Part shown: in pieces, positions 44,215-55,120 of the stretch
How the letters are laid out: every line of letters starts with the position of its first letter
How positions within the stretch are numbered: position 1 is the stretch's first letter
Assembly: GCA_937944445.1 (NCBI GenBank)
Contig: CALDYP010000046.1
Span: 1-64,000, forward strand
Direction of reading: 5' to 3'
DNA: 64,000 nt
From: an uncultured Anaerolineae bacterium
GTDB taxonomy: Bacteria; Chloroflexota; Anaerolineae; Aggregatilineales; Phototrophicaceae
Program-made: the position numbers and the translations under genes
The notes under the pieces: generated by a model
Seen by the model: only the letters and a program-made list of their open reading frames with translations
Told to the model about the DNA's origin: nothing
Database searches by the model: none

Positions 44215-45020
44215 AGGCGCGCGACCCCACTCAAACTGCGTACCTGCTCCGTCATGTTCTGCGCTGTCACCAAGCTCTCACCAACAAGGACGGCATGCGC
44301 GCCAGCTTGTGCCATGCGCTCTACGTCAGCTACGGTGTGGATGCCGCTTTCAGCGACCAGCGTCACCCCCTCTGGAATCCAACGCGCCACCCGCTCGGTG
44401 ACGTCAAGGCTCACTTGGAAGGTGTGCAAGTTGCGGTTGTTGACGCCGATCAGCGTCGCGCCGACGCGCAGCGCGCGCTCAGCTTCTAACTCATCGTGGA
44501 CTTCTACGAGCGCTGTCATACCATAGCCGGTGATGCGCTCGTGCAGATCGCGCAGCAGGTCATCCTCCAACGCCGCCGCGATCAGCAGCACAGCGTCTGC
44601 CCCATAAAAGCGCGCCTCATCCACTTGATACGGACTGATGACGAACTCTTTGCGCAGCACAGGCAAGTCAACCGCCTGCCGCACCATCATTAGGTGATCC
44701 AAATGCCCCATGAAGAACTTTTCATCGGTCAAGACGCTGACCGCGCTTGCGCCGTTGTCGGCATACGTCTTGGCGATGCGTACAGGATCAAAATTCTGCA
44801 CGAGTATTCCTTTACTCGGTGAGGCCTTCTTCACCTCAGCGATGAGCGCTACGGTCGGCTTATGCAGCGCCCCAACAAAATCACGCACCGGGTACGGGGA
44901 CTTCTCAGCTAGATTGCGCATCACTTGAAACGAGGCAACCATACTGCGCTGGCCGATCTCAGTTACTTTTCGTGCGAGAATTTGATCTAGGATCGTATTT
45001 GTCTTAGTGAAAGTGACCAT
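44211..45020 (-). CDS. trpC: Indole-3-glycerol phosphate synthase
   Basis: Starting at ATG 45020 behind AAAGG, the 269-residue enzyme has ALIAEVKKASPSKGIL with the catalytic Lys, VLTDEKFFMG, VLRKEFVISPYQV, GVNNRNLHTF and LVAESGI. It is not fused to TrpF. Upstream in-frame codons to 45143 lie inside trpD and are ignored. Confidence 0.96.
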   Translation of the reverse strand: MVTFTKTNTILDQILARKVTEIGQRSMVASFQVMRNLAEKSPYPVRDFVGALHKPTVALIAEVKKASPSKGILVQNFDPVRIAKTYADNGASAVSVLTDEKFFMGHLDHLMMVRQAVDLPVLRKEFVISPYQVDEARFYGADAVLLIAAALEDDLLRDLHERITGYGMTALVEVHDELEAERALRVGATLIGVNNRNLHTFQVSLDVTERVARWIPEGVTLVAESGIHTVADVERMAQAGAHAVLVGESLVTAQNMTEQVRSLSGVARL

Positions 45021-45030
45021 CTGCTGCCTT

Positions 45031-46074
45031 TTACTGAACTCGTTGACTATACGTAATGAGCGCTTCAAGCTTGGCCAGCGCCGCCCCACTGTCGAGCGAC
45101 TCACGCGCCATGTCGATTCCGTCCAGCAACGACGACACCACACCAGCGGCCATCAACGCTGCGCCGCTGTTTAGCAGCACCACGTCACGCTTTGCGCCGC
45201 GCACGCTGCCATCCAACACACCGCGCATGATCTGCGCGTTCGTCTGCGGGTCGCCGCCTTGCAGTTCCGTGATGTTCGCGCCCTCAAACCCGTAATCCAG
45301 CGGGTTGATCTCGGTGCGCTGCACGCTGCCATCTTCACGCAAGATCGCTACGGTGTTCGGGCCGGTGATCGTCAGCTCGTCGAGGTTGCCATAGCCGCAG
45401 ACGACCATCGCGCTTTTCGTGCCCAGCGCGCGCAGCACATGCGCCAAGAAGTCCGTCAAATCCGGCGCGAACACCCCCATCAACTGACGATTGGCTCCGG
45501 CGGGGTTCGTCAGCGGGCCGAGGATGTTGAACATCGTCCGCACGGCCATTTCTCGCCGCGGCTGGATCGCGTGTTTCATTGCAGGGTGCAGCTTCACTGC
45601 GAACAAAAACCCAATACCCACTTCATCAATGCAGTCCGCTATCTGCTCCGGCGTCAGGTCGAGGTTCACCCCCAGCGCGGCCAGCACGTCAGCACTGCCG
45701 CTCTTGCTGCTGGCGGCGCGGTTGCCGTGTTTGGCCACACGCACCCCCGCCCCTGCCGCCACAAACGCGACCGTCGTGCTGATGTTGAAGGTGTGCGAAC
45801 GATCCCCGCCCGTGCCGCAGGTGTCGAGCAGATCCCCTTCAGACTTCACGCACACAGCGTGCGCGTTGGCGCGCATGGCGCGGGCGCTGCCGATGATCTC
45901 TTCCAACGTTTCGCCCTTCATGCGCAGCCCCATCAGGTAAGCGCCAATCTGCGCATCTGACGCGCCGCCGCTCATGATCTGGTTCATCACTGCTTCGGCG
46001 TCGGCCTCTTGCAGGTGGCCAAAGCGGCTGATGATGTCGATGGCTTGCTGAATAGGTGACACTTCCATAACCAA
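45031..46074 (-). CDS. trpD: Anthranilate phosphoribosyltransferase
   Basis: The 347-residue enzyme binds PRPP through LLDTCGTGGDRSHTFNIST and contains KHGNRAASSKSGSADVLAALG, HPAMKHAIQPRREMAVRTMFN and LGPLTNPAGA. It is separate from TrpG, which lies one gene upstream across the HNH gene. trpC begins 11 bases after its stop. Confidence 0.97.
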   Translation of the reverse strand: MVMEVSPIQQAIDIISRFGHLQEADAEAVMNQIMSGGASDAQIGAYLMGLRMKGETLEEIIGSARAMRANAHAVCVKSEGDLLDTCGTGGDRSHTFNISTTVAFVAAGAGVRVAKHGNRAASSKSGSADVLAALGVNLDLTPEQIADCIDEVGIGFLFAVKLHPAMKHAIQPRREMAVRTMFNILGPLTNPAGANRQLMGVFAPDLTDFLAHVLRALGTKSAMVVCGYGNLDELTITGPNTVAILREDGSVQRTEINPLDYGFEGANITELQGGDPQTNAQIMRGVLDGSVRGAKRDVVLLNSGAALMAAGVVSSLLDGIDMARESLDSGAALAKLEALITYSQRVQ

Positions 46075-46084
46075 TCTGCTCCGC

Positions 46085-46948
46085 CTAGATGGAAACTTGT
46101 TTGTTCTTCAACAGCAGTTGGCGCAGCTCCTCCACGCTGAGCGGCGGCGTGCGCGTGTGAGCCATCCGATGACAGTTCGCACACAACAAATGCAAGTCCT
46201 CAACGCGCGTTTGCTGCTCCCCTGTGAAACTTGCCAGCTGCACCCCGTGATGCGCCTCAATGTAGGCGACCCCGTAAGCCTCTAAAAAGCTAAACCCACA
46301 CACCTCACACGATAGCTGTGGATCGCGCTGCTGATGCCGCAGCTTCGCCTCGCGGATCAGGGCGCGATTGCGCTGGCGTTCTTGCAGCGTTCGCAGCACC
46401 AGCCTGCCCTCGGTGTAGGCGCGGTCGTCCTCTGTCAGCTCGAGGTAGTCCTGCACAAAATCCTGCGCAGCGATGACCTCGTCTTGATACGCCGCCCACA
46501 GGTCGTTCAAGAGCTGCGCGCTCTCCGGGTGCAAAGCCCGCAGCGCGCGCCACCGCTGCACACCCAAATCCTCAGACGATCCCTCATCCATATGGGCAAT
46601 CTCGCTGGCGCGCCCCGTGATGTCGATCAACCGCAGCGGTTCCACATCCCGCCGATCAGAGATGGCATACCACGGGGCGTCACGCCACGGCTTGTCAGAG
46701 TTGACTAAATCGGACGCGGTGAGCGCATCCTGTGTAACTACAGCTACCTTCACCCGTCCCAGCAGGTAGAGCCGCCCACGGTGGATGTTCAGCAGCCACA
46801 GCACATCGCCGGGCTTGACACGCTCCAGATGCCGCCCAGCTGCGTAGTGCGCGTCTAGCACAGCGTTGAGGTCACGGCGCTCTTCATCTGTCAGCCGTTG
46901 GTACAGCGTGTAGTGCACCGCCTCAAAATAGGCCGGACGCCGCGCCAT
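46085..46948 (-). CDS. HNH endonuclease inside the trp operon
   Basis: This 287-residue protein ends in an HNH/McrA-type nuclease domain: CEVCGFSF, then the HH pair in IEAHHGVQL, then LHLLCANCHRMAH. That gives two CxxC zinc pairs and the catalytic His. The N-terminal 120 residues (VKPGDVLWLLNIHRGRLYLLGRVKVAVV) have a PUA/EVE/ASCH-like beta pattern of the kind that reads modified bases in some restriction enzymes, though I cannot confirm it. The middle is helical. It sits four bases after trpG and ten before trpD, so it must be co-transcribed with trp genes. No methylase is present. Confidence 0.82.
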   Translation of the reverse strand: MARRPAYFEAVHYTLYQRLTDEERRDLNAVLDAHYAAGRHLERVKPGDVLWLLNIHRGRLYLLGRVKVAVVTQDALTASDLVNSDKPWRDAPWYAISDRRDVEPLRLIDITGRASEIAHMDEGSSEDLGVQRWRALRALHPESAQLLNDLWAAYQDEVIAAQDFVQDYLELTEDDRAYTEGRLVLRTLQERQRNRALIREAKLRHQQRDPQLSCEVCGFSFLEAYGVAYIEAHHGVQLASFTGEQQTRVEDLHLLCANCHRMAHTRTPPLSVEELRQLLLKNKQVSI

Positions 46949-46952
46949 AGCG

Positions 46953-47537
46953 CTACACAGCCTCCGACGCGGTCGTCATCGCCAAGAAGTTACGGAAGAT
47001 CTGAATGCCGTTCGTCGTCAAGATGCTTTCCGGATGAAACTGCACCCCCAAGATGGGGTAGTGCTTATGGCGCAGCCCCATGATCTCATCTTCGTCCGTC
47101 CATGCCGTCACCACAAGGTCAGGCGGCAACGTCTCAGGCAGCACGACAAGGCTGTGATAGCGCGTCGCTTGGAAGGGGTTGGGCAGCCCACGGAACAGCG
47201 GATCGTCGTCGTGATGAATCATACTGATCTTGCCGTGCATCTGGCGCTTCGCATGCGACACAACCCCGCCGAACACCTCTCCGATGGCTTGATGCCCCAG
47301 ACAGACCCCTAACAGCGGCGTCGTCGGCCCCAGCTCACGGATGACGTCCGGTGAGATGCCGCTACTTTTAGGGAAGCCCGGCCCCGGCGAGATGACAATG
47401 TGAGTAGGCTGCATCGCGCGCACTTGATCAACCGTCACTTGATCGTTGCGCACAACTTCGATCTGTGCGCCCAATTCACCCATCTCTTGAACGATGTTGT
47501 ACGTAAAGCTGTCGTAGTTGTCGATTACAAGAATCAT
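46953..47537 (-). CDS. trpG: Anthranilate synthase component II (glutamine amidotransferase)
   Basis: This 194-residue class-I amidotransferase supplies ammonia to TrpE. The oxyanion strand is VISPGPGFP, the nucleophile Cys is in LLGVCLGHQAIGE, and the His-Glu pair is in VQFHPESILT. Such subunits can also serve PabB; the trp context favours TrpG. It starts five bases after the phosphatase-like gene. Confidence 0.95.
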   Translation of the reverse strand: MILVIDNYDSFTYNIVQEMGELGAQIEVVRNDQVTVDQVRAMQPTHIVISPGPGFPKSSGISPDVIRELGPTTPLLGVCLGHQAIGEVFGGVVSHAKRQMHGKISMIHHDDDPLFRGLPNPFQATRYHSLVVLPETLPPDLVVTAWTDEDEIMGLRHKHYPILGVQFHPESILTTNGIQIFRNFLAMTTASEAV

Positions 47538-47541
47538 GTTG

Positions 47542-48189
47542 CTATCTATCCTCTAATTCTCCAAACGACCTAGTGGCCAAACCTTCCAGATGCCGCGTGT
47601 CATCTAGCATGGTGATCCGCCACGGGCCATCGCCTTCTCGGCCCAAGGTCGTGACGCTCATGTTGCTGTACTTCAATTTGTTGGGTTCAAAATCAGGCAC
47701 AAGCTCTGGCAGCAGCAGCCGCATCGCGGTCGTGTGCGACAAGATGCCGACCACTTCACTCTGCTCTCTTGCAAACAAATCTGTCATGAACGACTGCACC
47801 CGCTCACGCACATCTCGCCGCGATTCGCCGCCCGGAATGCGATAGTTTTCAGGATCAGCCTGTAGTTGGGCATACTCGTCAGGATACCAACTGGCGATCT
47901 CCTGACGGGTCAGGCCTTGCCAAATCCCGACTGCCCGCTCGCGCAGGCGCGCATCCTGTACCGGCTGTAAGCCAATTACATCGGCAATAATCTGCGCCGT
48001 CTCAAGCGCGCGCCGCAGATCGCTCGTGTAGAGCGCGCTCATGCCCGTGTTGCGGATGTACTGCGCGGCGCGTTCCGCCTGCGCGCGCCCCATCTCGTTC
48101 AACGGCACAGCAACAGTGCCCTGCCAGCGCTCCATTCTGTTCCAATCCGTCTCACCCGGACGCAAGAAAACAAGTTGTTGAATGGCCAT
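47542..48189 (-). CDS. Histidine-phosphatase-fold protein lacking the catalytic His
   Basis: From ATG 48189 (215 residues) the sequence matches the phosphoglycerate mutase/histidine phosphatase family from end to end: ETDWN...RWQGTVAVPLNEMGRAQA, YTSDLRRALETAQII, RLRERAVGIWQGLT, GGESRRDVRERV and the second-His segment ILSHTTAMRLLL. However, the universal RHG is R-P-G: residue 11 is Pro (codon CCG, forward 48157-48159). His to CCG needs two base changes, so a single read error cannot explain it. The phospho-acceptor is lost, implying a regulatory or structural role. It lies between trpE (20 bases away) and trpG. Confidence 0.88.
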   Translation of the reverse strand: MAIQQLVFLRPGETDWNRMERWQGTVAVPLNEMGRAQAERAAQYIRNTGMSALYTSDLRRALETAQIIADVIGLQPVQDARLRERAVGIWQGLTRQEIASWYPDEYAQLQADPENYRIPGGESRRDVRERVQSFMTDLFAREQSEVVGILSHTTAMRLLLPELVPDFEPNKLKYSNMSVTTLGREGDGPWRITMLDDTRHLEGLATRSFGELEDR

Positions 48190-48209
48190 TTTAAGCCTCC
48201 TTGAGGTGG

Positions 48210-49724
48210 TTACAACAGGCCGCTTTCTGCGTATTGTAACGCAAGCGCAACGCCTTTGGCTTTGTTTAAGCATTCCTGATGCTCGCTGGTCGGGTCGCTG
48301 TCTGCCACCAAGCCAGCGCCGGCCTGCAAGTAGACGCGGTCGCCGCGCATCAACAGCGTGCGGATGGTGATGCAGGTGTCCATCGAGCCGTCAAAGCTGA
48401 AATAGCCGACCGCACCCCCATAAGTGCCGCGCCGTGTTCCCTCCAGTTCTTCGATGATTTCCATCGCGCGGACTTTGGGCGCGCCGCTCAACGTCCCTGC
48501 CGGAAAGGTGGCTCGCAGCAAGTCGAAAGCGTTCAAATGCGGGCGCAGCCGACCTTCTACGTGGCTGACGATGTGCATCACGTGGCTGTAGCGCTCCACC
48601 ACCATCATCTCACGAACTTTTACCGTGCCGTACTCGCACACACGACCCAAATCGTTCCGCCCCAGATCCACCAACATCACATGCTCGGCAATCTCTTTGG
48701 GGTCAGCCATCAGTTCTCGCTCCAACGCCTGATCTTCAGCCTCTGTCTTGCCGCGTTTGCGCGTGCCAGCAATCGGGCGAACGCTAGCCGTGCCGTCCTC
48801 AAGGCGCACCATGACCTCCGGCGATGCGCCGACCAGTGTCAGATCGTCGTCAAACTCCAGCAAGAACATATAAGGCGACGGATTGAGCGCCCGCAGCGCG
48901 CGATAGATCGCCAACGGAGAGGCTGATGTGCGCTGGCTGAAGCGCTGCGACAAGACGATCTGGAAGGCGTCGCCGTTGCGGATGTAGACCTTTGCCGCGC
49001 GCACGGCCTCTTCAAACTGTGCTTGTGTCATGTTCGACGTGAGGGTGTCTCCTAAAGGCGTGGGCGGAGGCGCAAACGGCGGCAGCGGCTGATACAGCAC
49101 GTTCACGATGTCCTCGATGCGCTGCGCCGCCTTGTCATACGCGGCCTTTGGGTCGCCTGTATTGTGAGCGTTGGCCAACACCAGCAGTTGGTGTTTAGCA
49201 TGATCGAAGATCACAACCGTGTCCACCAGCATGAACATCGCGTCCGGCACGCCCAACTCATCGACAGCCGTAGCAGGCAGCTTTTCAAAATGCCGCACAA
49301 TGTCGTAGGCCATGAAGCCCACCGCCCCGCCGATCAAACGCGGCAGGCCGGGCATTTTCACCGGTCGAAACTGGCGGATGTACGCCTCTACCACGTGCAG
49401 CGGGTCTTCACCCTCACGCAGCGGGCGGGTCTGCGTGCCCTCTTTCGTGCGTAAGACGACTTCGCGGTTCTGCACGCTGAGGATGCCCGCTGGGTCAACC
49501 CCGATGAACGAGTAGCGCCCGACGCGCTCGCCGCCTTCGACGCTTTCCAACAGGAAGGCGCGCTTGCCAGCGTGGGTCAGCTTCATATACACCGAGACAG
49601 GCGTTTCAAGGTCAGCTAGCAGCGTGCGATAAACAGGCACAAGATCGCCCTGTTCGAAATAAGACTGCACGTTGTCGAATGTGGGTTGCAGGTCGCTGCG
49701 GTAGCGTTGAGCGGGCATGAACAT
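48210..49724 (-). CDS. trpE: Anthranilate synthase component I
   Basis: This 504-residue TrpE starts at ATG 49724 behind a consensus AAGGAGG; in-frame codons upstream to 49826 lie within the T-box. The N-terminal Trp-feedback site has LLESVEGGERVGRYSFIG. The chorismate domain has the catalytic series RNGDAFQIVLSQRF, RPIAGTRKRG, HVMLVDLGRNDLGRV, PAGTLSGAPKVRAMEIIEELE and YGGAVGYFSFDG. It makes anthranilate with TrpG and opens the trp operon. Confidence 0.97.
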   Translation of the reverse strand: MFMPAQRYRSDLQPTFDNVQSYFEQGDLVPVYRTLLADLETPVSVYMKLTHAGKRAFLLESVEGGERVGRYSFIGVDPAGILSVQNREVVLRTKEGTQTRPLREGEDPLHVVEAYIRQFRPVKMPGLPRLIGGAVGFMAYDIVRHFEKLPATAVDELGVPDAMFMLVDTVVIFDHAKHQLLVLANAHNTGDPKAAYDKAAQRIEDIVNVLYQPLPPFAPPPTPLGDTLTSNMTQAQFEEAVRAAKVYIRNGDAFQIVLSQRFSQRTSASPLAIYRALRALNPSPYMFLLEFDDDLTLVGASPEVMVRLEDGTASVRPIAGTRKRGKTEAEDQALERELMADPKEIAEHVMLVDLGRNDLGRVCEYGTVKVREMMVVERYSHVMHIVSHVEGRLRPHLNAFDLLRATFPAGTLSGAPKVRAMEIIEELEGTRRGTYGGAVGYFSFDGSMDTCITIRTLLMRGDRVYLQAGAGLVADSDPTSEHQECLNKAKGVALALQYAESGLL

Positions 49725-49750
49725 CGGCGCACCTCCTTGATCTTGGAAAC

Positions 49751-49782
49751 AAAAAACTTCTCTCCAACACAAGGACGAGAAG
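49751..49782 (-). terminator. T-box-controlled terminator
   Basis: CTTCTC-G-TCC pairs with GGA-GAGAAG (one bulged G), loop TTGTGTT, followed by TTTTTT. It overlaps no coding sequence and stands 27 bases before the trpE start. Confidence 0.85.
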
Positions 49783-50010
49783 CAGTTTCCCGCGGTGCCA
49801 CCTTGTTTGGGCAGTTGATGCCCCACTCTGTGGGTACGAGCGGTTGACGCTGATACCCTGCGCCTTGATGACGGAGCGCTTGCCGTCGTAAGCTACTGTT
49901 CGTTCACCTACGCAACTCCCCAGCCCATTCACCTACCCTATGGCATCTTCCCCTCTCAGCATATTGGGGAATTCTCTGTCTGCTAGCAGCAGGTTACTCT
50001 TCTGGATCAC
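49751..50010 (-). promoter_or_regulatory. T-box leader, Trp specifier (UGG)
   Basis: The minus-strand leader of trpE has a full T-box layout. The Stem I base pairs CCAG (50002-50005) with CTGG. The S-turn AGTA faces GTGAA, and the specifier codon TGG follows directly at 49925-49927. The T-box proper, AGGTGGCACCGCGG, lies at 49790-49803. Its bulge TGGC complements tRNA 3' GCCA, and bacterial tRNA-Trp has discriminator G. A terminator (49757-49782, CTTCTC/GAGAAG with inner pairs, then six Ts at 49751-49756) follows. Uncharged tRNA-Trp should bind and favour read-through into the trp genes. Confidence 0.9.
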
Positions 50011-50035
50011 AGTCTTTGTGTATTCAATTGCGATT

Positions 50036-50064
50036 AAGGTAACTCGGCTGTCTGCGTTTGTCAA
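50036..50064 (-). promoter_or_regulatory. trp operon promoter
   Basis: The minus strand has perfect TTGACA (50059-50064), a 17-base spacer and TACCTT (50036-50041). Start of transcription would be about 20 bases before T-box Stem I. Confidence 0.6.
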
Positions 50065-50227
50065 GTCATTCACGACTTCGAGAGTGTTTAAAATTCGAAC
50101 AGAGGACTCATCTAGCCCCCTTCAGGGGACGTGCCTTAGCTGAGTGCTTCAGCGCTCGGCGCGACGGTGAAGGCCGATGACTGTCTGTTTATCTTTAGAC
50201 ACTCCCACGACTTCAGAACGACCGTGC

Positions 50228-50233
50228 TATAAT
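50228..50233 (+). promoter_or_regulatory. Extended -10 promoter of polX
   Basis: TGC-TATAAT is a perfect extended -10. It overlaps an in-frame ATG at 50232, which therefore cannot be the start. Translation must begin downstream, at TTG 50274. Confidence 0.65.
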
Positions 50234-50273
50234 GATAAGCGTTAGAAGCATCTTCAAAAAAGGACGAACACGC

Positions 50274-52025
50274 TTGCTCTCCAATCAGCAGATTGCCACA
50301 ATCTTCAGCAACATCGCCGACATGCTCGAAATCATGGGCGAAAGCAAGTTTCGCTTCCTGTCGTATCGCCGCGCTAGCGAGACGATCAGCGAACTGCCGC
50401 GCGACCTCGCCGCCTATGTTGAGGATGGCACGCTGGAAGAGATTCCGGGCGTCGGCAAGGCTATCGCTGACAAAATCCGTGAACTGCTCCACACCGGCCA
50501 ATTAGCCTATTACGAGAAGCTTAAAACCCAAGTGCCGGAGACGCTCGTTGAGGTGATGAAGGTGAACGGGGTCGGCCCCAAAAAAGCTAAACTGTTTTGG
50601 GATCAGCTTGGCGTTACAACGCTGACCGCCCTTCAAGAAGCGGCAGCCGCTGGCAAGCTGCGCGATCTACCGAGCATGGGGGCCAAGAGCGAAGCCAAAA
50701 TCTTGGAGAGCATCGCCGCGCTCAGTCGGCAAACAGGTCGCTTTCCCATCGGGCGTGTTCGCCCCACTGCCGAAGCTGTTTTGAAGGAACTCATGACCGT
50801 AGAAGGCGCGCTAGAGGGCACGCTGGCTGGCAGCCTGCGACGCGGCAAAACCACTATCGGCGATGTGGACATCCTCATCGCCAGCGAATCCTCTGCGCCA
50901 CTGATGGAGCGTTTCGTCAACGTCCCACGGGTGGCGCGCGTCCTCGGCAAAGGTGAGACCAAAAGCTCCATTGAAACCGACTCTGGCCTACAGATCGATT
51001 TGCGCGTGCTAAAGCCCAGCCAGTGGGGAACAGCCTTGCAGTACTTCACCGGCAGCAAGGAGCACAACATCCGCATTCGTGAGCTGGCGCTGGCCAAAGG
51101 CTACAGCCTCAACGAGAGCGCCTTCACCCCAGTCGACGCTGACGGCAGCATCATCCCTGACGCGCCCAAAGTCACCTGCGCGCGCGAGGAGGAGGTGTAC
51201 GAGTTTCTCGGCCTGCCGTGGATCCCGCCGGAACTGCGCGAGGACAGCGGCGAGATTGAGGCTGCGCTGCAAGGCAAGCTGCCCAACTTGATCACCCGCG
51301 CCGACATCGTCGCTGACCTGCACATGCACACCACATGGAGCGATGGCACGCTGTCGATCCGTGGCATGGCGGAGCAAGCCATCCAACGCGGGCATCGCTA
51401 CATCTGCATCACCGATCACTCGCGCAGCTTAGGCGTCGCCAACGGCCTCTCGATTGAGCGCCTCATGCAGCAGCACGAGGAAATCCAGCAGCTCAACGAG
51501 GAATTCGAGGGGCGCATCACGATCTTGCACGGCACTGAGATGGACATCAAAGCGGATGCCACGCTCGACTTCCCAGACGACGTGCTGGCACAATTGGACT
51601 TCGTCATCGCCTCGCTGCACGTCAGCTTGGGACAGCCGCGCGCTCAGATCACCGATCGGCTGCTGGCCGCCATCCACAACCCACACGTTGACCTCATCGG
51701 GCATCCATCAGCCCGCTACGTGCCAGACCGCGAGCCAGTCGACGCTGATTGGGATGCGGTGTTCGACGCGGCGGCCAAGACCGGCGTTGCGCTGGAGATC
51801 AACAGCAACCCGCGCCGCCTCGACCTAGACGCACCCTACGCTCGGCGCGCGATTGAGTTAGGCATCCCCCTCTGCATTAACACGGACGCCCACAGCCCTA
51901 CTATGCTAGACGATTTGACCTATGGGTTGACTGTTGCGCGGCGCGGATGGGTGACAGCCCAGCACGTCTTGAACGCCAAGCCACTTCCTGAGTTTTTAAC
52001 ATGGGCACGCGCCAGAGGGACTTAA
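50274..52025 (+). CDS. polX: DNA polymerase/3'-5' exonuclease PolX
   Basis: This family-X polymerase with C-terminal PHP nuclease acts in base-excision and break repair. The start is TTG 50274, about ten bases after AAAAAAGGA, giving LLSNQQIATIFSNIADMLE, which matches family N-termini. HhH motifs (EIPGVGKAIADKI, VNGVGPKKAK) come first. The catalytic Asp pair is D197/D199 in GDVDIL, with a third Asp in QIDLRV. The PHP domain begins DLHMHTTWSDG (D348, H350, H352) and includes ICITDHSRS and INTDAHS. Its 583 residues match the family. Three bases separate it from the next gene. Confidence 0.95.
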   Translation: MLSNQQIATIFSNIADMLEIMGESKFRFLSYRRASETISELPRDLAAYVEDGTLEEIPGVGKAIADKIRELLHTGQLAYYEKLKTQVPETLVEVMKVNGVGPKKAKLFWDQLGVTTLTALQEAAAAGKLRDLPSMGAKSEAKILESIAALSRQTGRFPIGRVRPTAEAVLKELMTVEGALEGTLAGSLRRGKTTIGDVDILIASESSAPLMERFVNVPRVARVLGKGETKSSIETDSGLQIDLRVLKPSQWGTALQYFTGSKEHNIRIRELALAKGYSLNESAFTPVDADGSIIPDAPKVTCAREEEVYEFLGLPWIPPELREDSGEIEAALQGKLPNLITRADIVADLHMHTTWSDGTLSIRGMAEQAIQRGHRYICITDHSRSLGVANGLSIERLMQQHEEIQQLNEEFEGRITILHGTEMDIKADATLDFPDDVLAQLDFVIASLHVSLGQPRAQITDRLLAAIHNPHVDLIGHPSARYVPDREPVDADWDAVFDAAAKTGVALEINSNPRRLDLDAPYARRAIELGIPLCINTDAHSPTMLDDLTYGLTVARRGWVTAQHVLNAKPLPEFLTWARARGT

Positions 52026-52028
52026 CAC

Positions 52029-55056
<3,028 letters not shown>

Positions 55057-55075
55057 AATGTAACGTTCAACCCAC

Positions 55076-55100
55076 AGGCCGCCCTCACCATGTGCGGCTT
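55076..55100 (+). terminator. Weak hairpin after ligA
   Basis: AGGCCGC pairs with GCGGCTT (one G-U) around an 11-base loop and is followed by TCTTGTCC. The U-tract is poor, so termination would be partial. Confidence 0.3.
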
Positions 55101-55120
55101 TCTTGTCCTCAGGGGGCAGC

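Noticed and set aside
49725-49826. Extended N-terminus for TrpE from an ATG at 49826
   Set aside because: These codons lie in the T-box and terminator, and an AAGGAGG site marks the ATG at 49724.
50112-50135. Stem CCCC-TTCA-GGGG in the polX/trp intergenic region as terminator or RNA element
   Set aside because: Only four pairs of GC with no U-tract or associated motif.
50232-50273. ATG 50232 as PolX start
   Set aside because: It overlaps a perfect TATAAT -10, so it would not be in the transcript. TTG 50274 fits family N-termini.
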